Source of the DNA: Bacteroidota bacterium
GTDB taxonomy: Bacteria; Bacteroidota; Bacteroidia; NS11-12g; UBA955
DNA: 10,627 nt
Reading direction: 5' to 3'
Assembly: GCA_005788145.1 (NCBI GenBank)
Contig: SXYY01000096.1
Coordinates: forward strand, 1-10,627
Made by a program: the position numbers and the translations under genes. Position 1 is the stretch's first letter. Each line of letters starts with the position of its first letter. The notes under the pieces are model-generated. The model ran no database searches. It saw only the letters and a program-made list of their open reading frames with translations, and was not told where the DNA came from. Positions 7,418-10,627 of this stretch are shown piece by piece.

Positions 7418-8095
7418 TTATTTGTTCAATTCACCCATCAAGCCTTTGAGGCGATAGATGTACTTTTCTGCCTCTTGACCTTCGCGCGTTGAGCTGTATT
7501 TGCTTTCCAAAGTCTCATAGCAACTCAAAGCAGATGCATAATCTTTGTTCAATTCGTAGTGTACAGCCGCTTTTTGGTAATATGTGCTGGTGTATTCGTT
7601 TTCACCCAATTTTGCTGCTTTTTCATACAGATCAGCCGCTTTTGACATATCTCCCAATCCACTGTAACAGGCCGCTTTCGCAGCGATGGTTGATGGACCC
7701 AAAATGGCATCGCCACCGTTGAAATTACCCAAATAATCCAAAGATTTTTTGTATTCGCCTTTTTTCAAATAGGCCAATCCTGCCACCAAACTGGCTTCTT
7801 TGCCTTTCGGGGTCATACCATAATTGTTTGCGATCTCAACGGCCGACATGATTTTGTTGGCTTTGTCACCTTTTAGTACAACATCCAATGAATCTGTTTT
7901 GAAATAGTGCCACAACTTGGCAAATTTAACTTCAGCTTCTTTCTCTTGACTTGGCATGTAGAACTGAAACCAGTAAATGGCTCCACCTACAACAGCGATG
8001 GCTGCGAAACCAATCATTTGAACACGCTTTTTATTTGCTTCGTATTGAGCCTTTATGCGGGATTGAATGGATGAAATACTCTCTTTGATGTTCAT
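7418..8095 (-). CDS. Membrane-anchored tetratricopeptide repeat protein (YfgM-like)
   Basis: 225 residues. A short basic cytoplasmic N-terminus (to about residue 25) is followed by one transmembrane helix (about 27-45, MIGFAAIAVVGGAIYWFQF), then a periplasmic-side TPR domain. Helical repeat pairs are visible at AGLAYLKKGEYKKSLDYLGN, ACYSGLGDMSKAADLYEKAA and VHYELNKDYASALSCYETLE, with TPR-type spacing of Gly/Ala/Tyr. The layout matches the YfgM-like/TPR_21 group, whose E. coli member works with the PpiD chaperone at the Sec translocon; transfer of that role to this protein is inference. The start is the ATG at 8093-8095, and ribH begins eight bases after the stop. It appears to head the six-gene minus-strand series. 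Confidence 0.82.
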   Translation of the reverse strand: MNIKESISSIQSRIKAQYEANKKRVQMIGFAAIAVVGGAIYWFQFYMPSQEKEAEVKFAKLWHYFKTDSLDVVLKGDKANKIMSAVEIANNYGMTPKGKEASLVAGLAYLKKGEYKKSLDYLGNFNGGDAILGPSTIAAKAACYSGLGDMSKAADLYEKAAKLGENEYTSTYYQKAAVHYELNKDYASALSCYETLESKYSSTREGQEAEKYIYRLKGLMGELNK

Positions 8096-8113
8096 AATAA
8101 AAATAAGGAGGCG

Positions 8114-8121
8114 CGAAGATA
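8114..8121 (-). promoter_or_regulatory. Putative -7 box for the TPR-ribH-DUF349 series
   Basis: The minus strand reads TATCTTCG, one mismatch from TAnnTTTG, 18 bases before the TPR start codon. This would give a short AT-rich leader. No good -33 TTTG is visible, and the upstream gene pdhA ends only 14 bases away, so read-through from pdhA is an alternative. Confidence 0.35.
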
Positions 8122-8134
8122 AGAAATTTCGTGA

Positions 8135-9121
8135 TTAGTCTGTAATGTATGGGTAGTCGTTTTCTACATATACCTCTGTAAACAACTTAGAAGCATCGGG
8201 GTATGCGGAATTTTCAGCAAATTCGACGCTGGCATTTACTTCGGCGATAATGGCATCTTCCATGGCATCAAGTTCTTTCTCAGTTGCATATTTCTTGGCC
8301 AAAATGGTCGCCTTAGTTGTTTCCAAGGGGTCCTTGGTTTTGTAATCAGCCACTTCCTCTTTGGTTCGGTAACTCGCAGGATCGCTCATACTGTGACCAC
8401 GATAACGATAGGTTTTGATTTCTAAGAAAACAGGACCTTTTCCTGAACGCGCATGCTCGCAGGCATTGATAATGGCTTCGTGCACTGTTTCGCACTTCAT
8501 CCCATCAACCTGGAAACTTGGCATATCATAGCCCAAGCCAATTTTGTAGATGTCCAACAAATTGGTTGTACGCTCAACGCTTGTACCCATGGCGTATTGG
8601 TTGTTTTCGCAAATGAATACCACAGGCAGTTTCCATAGCATGGCCATGTTGTAGGCTTCGTGCAATGCACCTTGTCTTGCAGCGCCATCGCCAAAGAAAG
8701 TCAAACTTACATTACCCGTGTTGTTGTATTGTTCTGCAAATGCCAAACCGGCACCCATTGGTATTTGTGCACCCACGATACCATGTCCACCCACAAAATT
8801 GTGTTCCTTAGAGAACATGTGCATTGAACCGCCTTTACCCCCGGTGCAACCCGTCTCTTTACCGTAAAGTTCAGCCATTACAGCATTTGCACTTACGCCC
8901 ATTGCAAGCGCATGTCCGTGATCACGATAGGCAGTAATCACTTTGTCACCTGTTTTAATTGCCGTCATCATCCCTGCGGTGATGGCTTCTTGGCCTATGT
9001 ACAAATGGCAAAAGCCTTTGATTTTTTGCTGTCCGTACAACTGAGCAGCCTTTTCTTCAAATCGACGTTGCAATAAGATGTTTTTGTACCAATTGAGATA
9101 TTCTTTTTTGCCGAATTTCAT
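8135..9121 (-). CDS. pdhA: Pyruvate dehydrogenase E1 component, alpha subunit
   Basis: 328 residues. Together with E1 beta it decarboxylates pyruvate using thiamine diphosphate and acetylates the lipoyl group of E2, feeding acetyl-CoA into the TCA cycle. Signatures are QEAITAG near residue 44, FVGGHGIVGAQIPMGAGLAF (109-128), the ThDP/Mg motif beginning GDGAARQGALHEAYN (144-158) and closing ENNQYAMGTS (172-181), and the flexible active-site loop TYRYRGHSMSDPASYRTKEE (237-256) with His243. These match PDH-type rather than branched-chain E1 alpha proteins. An in-frame TTG at 9145 lies inside the putative promoter, so the ATG at 9119-9121 is preferred; it gives the usual N-terminus (MKFGKKEYLNWY). 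No E1 beta, E2 or E3 gene follows: the next gene is the TPR protein, so the other subunits must be encoded elsewhere. Confidence 0.95.
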   Translation of the reverse strand: MKFGKKEYLNWYKNILLQRRFEEKAAQLYGQQKIKGFCHLYIGQEAITAGMMTAIKTGDKVITAYRDHGHALAMGVSANAVMAELYGKETGCTGGKGGSMHMFSKEHNFVGGHGIVGAQIPMGAGLAFAEQYNNTGNVSLTFFGDGAARQGALHEAYNMAMLWKLPVVFICENNQYAMGTSVERTTNLLDIYKIGLGYDMPSFQVDGMKCETVHEAIINACEHARSGKGPVFLEIKTYRYRGHSMSDPASYRTKEEVADYKTKDPLETTKATILAKKYATEKELDAMEDAIIAEVNASVEFAENSAYPDASKLFTEVYVENDYPYITD

Positions 9122-9142
9122 TTGTCTTTGATAAAGTAGCGA

Positions 9143-9150
9143 CAAAAATA
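9143..9150 (-). promoter_or_regulatory. Putative -7 box of the pdhA promoter
   Basis: The minus strand reads TATTTTTG, a full match to TAnnTTTG, with TTC (a weak -33 TTG) 19 bases further upstream at 9170-9172. The box ends 21 bases before the pdhA ATG, leaving a leader of roughly 15 bases. It lies in the 84-base gap after the regulator gene. Confidence 0.5.
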
Positions 9151-9205
9151 AAACGAAACCATTGAATCTGAATCATCCTTTGCGCAGTAAGTGCGGAATT
9201 AGGGA

Positions 9206-10024
9206 TTAAATCTTCTCCTCAATGTTTTTTACCTTGTCTTTTATCAAGCCTATTTCGCGCTGAATCATGCGGATTGCGGGACCAATATCATTGGTTTCCG
9301 TAGTGTTGGGCTCTTCGAATTTGGGATTGATATAATTCACAAATTTCCAAATCTCCAAGATGTCGTCAACTTTCACAGTATAGGGACTATATAAGGTGTT
9401 GGTACTACAAAGCAAGAATGTACCGTCCTCTTCAATGCGATTGTAAAGTACTTTAAAAACAATACCCTCGTCTTGGGTAATCACAACATAGGGATGTCCG
9501 TTCCTTACCAAGTTCCAATCTTGCACGTATTCGCCGGTTACAAAGGCACCATCAGAAACGGGTGGCATGCTGTCGCCAGAGATAGGGAAGCTGCGGTACT
9601 TTCTGTTGGCCGACAAAAATGGTAAATTGAAGGCGGGTAGGGTTTTTATGTAATCAGGATCTGCATAACCGGTGGCGTAACCCGCTTTTGCTTTCAAAGG
9701 AATCAACTCAATGTTTTCTTCATTATCAATATTCACTGTCGTCGCCAACACCCGCAATCGCGTTCCTGTTAAATCTAAATCAAACCCTTTTTCCAATTGA
9801 GACAATTGTAACTCACTCAGCCTTCCCAAATCGGTGCGAAGTAGTTTGTCGATATTGATTTGGAAGAATTCCGATAAACGAATCAAGATTTGAATGCCTG
9901 GCTCCGCTACACCGTTTTCGTAACTGTTATAGGCGGAACGGGTTAGATTCAGGCTTTTCGCCACATCTTCTTGGCTTCTTTTGCGTCGCTTACGCAGGAG
10001 TTTGAGGTTTTCTTTAAGGAACAT
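9206..10024 (-). CDS. XRE-type HTH regulator with LexA/CI-like S24 domain
   Basis: 272 residues. The N-terminal XRE helix-turn-helix (about 1-62) shows SQEDVAKSLNLTRSAYNSYE followed by PGIQILIRLSEFF. A linker leads to a LexA/CI-type S24 peptidase domain with a possible Ala114-Gly115 cleavage bond (KAKAGYATGY), the Ser152 nucleophile in PISGDSMPP, and the general-base candidate Lys191 in GIVFKVL. The order and spacing of AG, Ser and Lys match self-cleaving repressors. The C-terminal 40 residues (GPAIRMIQREIGLIKDKVKN) form a likely coiled coil. A TTG six codons upstream is possible, but the ATG at 10022-10024 starts at the normal HTH N-terminus (MFLKENLKLLRKRR). Bacteroidota usually lack classical LexA, so this may be a stress or SOS-like regulator; that is inference. 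ATTGWCAAT palindromes lie in its upstream region. Confidence 0.88.
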   Translation of the reverse strand: MFLKENLKLLRKRRKRSQEDVAKSLNLTRSAYNSYENGVAEPGIQILIRLSEFFQINIDKLLRTDLGRLSELQLSQLEKGFDLDLTGTRLRVLATTVNIDNEENIELIPLKAKAGYATGYADPDYIKTLPAFNLPFLSANRKYRSFPISGDSMPPVSDGAFVTGEYVQDWNLVRNGHPYVVITQDEGIVFKVLYNRIEEDGTFLLCSTNTLYSPYTVKVDDILEIWKFVNYINPKFEEPNTTETNDIGPAIRMIQREIGLIKDKVKNIEEKI

Positions 10025-10027
10025 TGT

Positions 10028-10058
10028 TAAAAATATTGACAATTTTGTGCTTGGTAAA
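10028..10058 (-). promoter_or_regulatory. Putative promoter of the LexA-like regulator
   Basis: On the minus strand TTTA (10055-10058), 19 bases, then TATTTTTA (10028-10035) resembles TTTG-N19-TAnnTTTG with the final G of each box replaced by A. The box ends three bases before the start codon. A perfect ATTGWCAAT palindrome lies inside the spacer directly against the -7 box, as expected for autorepression. Confidence 0.4.
10035..10043. promoter_or_regulatory. ATTGWCAAT palindrome, site 1 (candidate operator)
   Basis: The plus strand reads ATTGACAAT, a perfect 9-bp palindrome around a central A/T. It shares a 12-base core (AAATTGTCAATA, minus strand) with site 3 in inverted orientation. It sits between the putative -33 and -7 boxes of the regulator gene. 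Confidence 0.5.
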
Positions 10059-10069
10059 TGAACAACAGA

Positions 10070-10115
10070 TTTTTTGCATTGTCAAGTTTTTAGATTTTTT
10101 TTTGTCGTTTTTTTT
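10070..10115. other. Cluster of T-tracts, possible intrinsic bend
   Basis: Runs of T occur on the plus strand at 10070-10075, 10087-10091, 10095-10103 and 10108-10115, the last three at roughly one-helical-turn spacing. Such A/T tracts can bend DNA and could bring the flanking palindromes together. No gene is seen here; the 177-base gap otherwise holds only the palindromes and two promoters. Confidence 0.4.
10078..10086. promoter_or_regulatory. ATTGWCAAT-like palindrome, site 2 (candidate operator)
   Basis: The plus strand reads ATTGTCAAG, matching 8 of 9 bases. Its centre is 43 bases from site 1, about four helical turns. Confidence 0.4.
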
Positions 10116-10127
10116 AGCACACATGAA

Positions 10128-10136
10128 ATTGTCAAT
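10128..10136. promoter_or_regulatory. ATTGWCAAT palindrome, site 3 (candidate operator)
   Basis: The plus strand reads ATTGTCAAT, a perfect 9-bp palindrome. The 12-base sequence AAATTGTCAATA at 10126-10137 is an inverted copy of the one at site 1 (10034-10045). Its centre is 50 bases from site 2. Confidence 0.5.
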
Positions 10137-10165
10137 AAATTGGTGATTGTATGTTGTGATAAGAA

Positions 10166-10196
10166 TTTGTGATTCGTTCAGTTTGACATTACTTTG
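10166..10196 (+). promoter_or_regulatory. Putative promoter of the EVE-domain gene
   Basis: TTTG (10166-10169), a 19-base spacer and TTACTTTG (10189-10196) match the Bacteroidota pattern TTTG-N19-TAnnTTTG with one mismatch. The -7 box ends five bases before the ATG, so the mRNA would have almost no leader. TTGACAT (10183-10189), a degenerate form of the palindrome, sits directly against the -7 box. Confidence 0.5.
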
Positions 10197-10201
10197 CCAT
10201 T

Positions 10202-10615
10202 ATGAACTTTTGGCTAATCAAATCAGAGCCTTTCAAGTACAGTTGGGAAAAATTCACCACGGATCAACAGACGTTTTGGGACGGGGTAAGGAATTACCAA
10301 GCGAGAAACAATCTGATGGCCATGGAATTGAGCGATTTGTGTTTATTTTACCACAGCAATGAAGGCAAAGAAGTGGTAGGTGTGGCAGAAGTGGTAAAAA
10401 CCCATTACCAAGACCCAACAACGGAAGAAACAGCTTGGGTTGTGGTGGATGTGAAACCCGCTTATCAATTAAAACACCCAGTTTCTCTTCAAACCATGAA
10501 ATCAGATCCTCGGTTAGCCCAAATTGGATTGATTAGACAACCTCGATTGTCGGTCATCGCCCTAACCAAAGACGAATTTGACACTGTAATATCGTTATCC
10601 AATGAGCCAACCTAA
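10202..10615 (+). CDS. EVE-domain protein (PUA-like fold)
   Basis: 137 residues, one complete EVE domain. Signatures are the N-terminal FWLIKSEPFKYSWEKF (3-18), WDGVRNYQARNNL (26-38), LCLFYHSNEGKEVVGVAEV (46-64) and RQPRLSVIAL (112-121). The family includes human thymocyte nuclear protein 1; the fold is related to PUA and YTH domains and binds modified bases in nucleic acid. EVE domains fused to or adjacent to restriction nucleases act in defence, but this stand-alone short form sits among housekeeping genes, so its role is not defined. The start is the canonical ATG of the family. It is divergent from the LexA-like regulator and may share control with it. The next gene's ATG lies 14 bases before its end. 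Confidence 0.92.
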   Translation: MNFWLIKSEPFKYSWEKFTTDQQTFWDGVRNYQARNNLMAMELSDLCLFYHSNEGKEVVGVAEVVKTHYQDPTTEETAWVVVDVKPAYQLKHPVSLQTMKSDPRLAQIGLIRQPRLSVIALTKDEFDTVISLSNEPT

Positions 10616-10627
10616 ACTGCTCATCAA
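10602..10627 (+). CDS. Start of a further gene, cut by the window edge
   Basis: An ATG at 10602-10604, in a different frame, overlaps the last 14 bases of the EVE gene and reads MSQPKLLI before the sequence ends. A start overlapping the preceding stop on the same strand is typical of operon genes. Eight residues are too few to name a family, and it could be a chance ATG. Confidence 0.45.

Noticed and set aside
8105..8111. AAGGAGG on the plus strand resembling a strong Shine-Dalgarno sequence
   Set aside because: No plus-strand gene begins after it; both flanking genes are on the minus strand.
9181..9200. Small hairpin (CGCA/TGCG arms) between the regulator and pdhA genes
   Set aside because: Only four base pairs and no following T-run, so it is not supportable as a terminator.
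9206..10024. Regulator as a prophage CI repressor
   Set aside because: Neighbours are pdhA and an EVE gene, with no integrase, cro-like or structural phage gene in the window. A domesticated phage origin cannot be excluded.
10058..10093. 11-codon plus-strand ORF (MNNRFFALSSF) upstream of the EVE gene
   Set aside because: It is too short, overlaps palindrome site 2 and a T-tract, and has no ribosome-binding or promoter signal.
10123..10146. 7-codon plus-strand ORF (MKLSINW) over palindrome site 3
   Set aside because: Likely a chance frame; it is explained better by the palindrome, and no leader-peptide attenuator structure is visible.
10202..10615. EVE-domain gene as part of a modified-DNA defence system
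   Set aside because: No McrB-type GTPase, nuclease or other defence gene is adjacent; the short stand-alone form is common in ordinary bacterial chromosomes.

Overview
The window looks like an ordinary chromosomal segment from a member of the Bacteroidota, most likely a Chitinophagales/Sphingobacteriia-type organism. The evidence is the protein families present (DUF349 repeat protein, HYC_CC_PP-like small protein, Bacteroidota-type SAM methyltransferase starting near NRHGVHSPF, TPR gene next to ribH), A-rich leaders in place of clear Shine-Dalgarno sequences, and promoter-like TAnnTTTG (-7) boxes. No rRNA, tRNA, IS element, integrase, phage gene or CRISPR array is visible. The window is densely coding; the longest non-coding stretch is about 177 bases (10025-10201).

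Layout. (1) Left edge, minus strand: a small exported cysteine-rich protein (311-745) followed by a heavy-metal-associated (HMA) domain protein that runs off the window (1-257). Together they suggest a copper/metal-handling locus. (2) Plus strand: an APC-family amino acid permease (813-2534) and a DUF721/DciA-like small protein (2546-2860). (3) Minus strand, transcribed from 8095 down to 2850: a closely packed six-gene series, namely membrane-anchored TPR protein, ribH, DUF349 repeat protein, SAM methyltransferase, hotdog thioesterase and YihY-family membrane protein. The last one overlaps the end of the DUF721 gene tail to tail. (4) Minus strand: pdhA (8135-9121), with its own promoter-like box. 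(5) Minus strand: a transcriptional regulator with an XRE helix-turn-helix and a LexA/CI-type S24 domain (9206-10024). (6) Plus strand, divergent: an EVE-domain protein (10202-10615) overlapping the first codons of a further gene at the right edge.

How it works together. Most genes are housekeeping: central carbon metabolism (pyruvate dehydrogenase E1 alpha), riboflavin synthesis (lumazine synthase), acyl-CoA hydrolysis, amino acid uptake and a likely replication-associated protein. The most interesting regulatory feature is the intergenic region between the LexA-like regulator and the EVE gene. It holds three copies of an ATTGWCAAT palindrome (two perfect, one 8/9) and a fourth degenerate copy beside the EVE promoter, plus spaced T-tracts. 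The pattern fits an autoregulated, possibly damage-responsive switch, but that function is inferred. A second possible operator, a perfect 14-bp palindrome, touches the -7 box of the metal-related gene pair. I did not find a clearly new multi-gene system.
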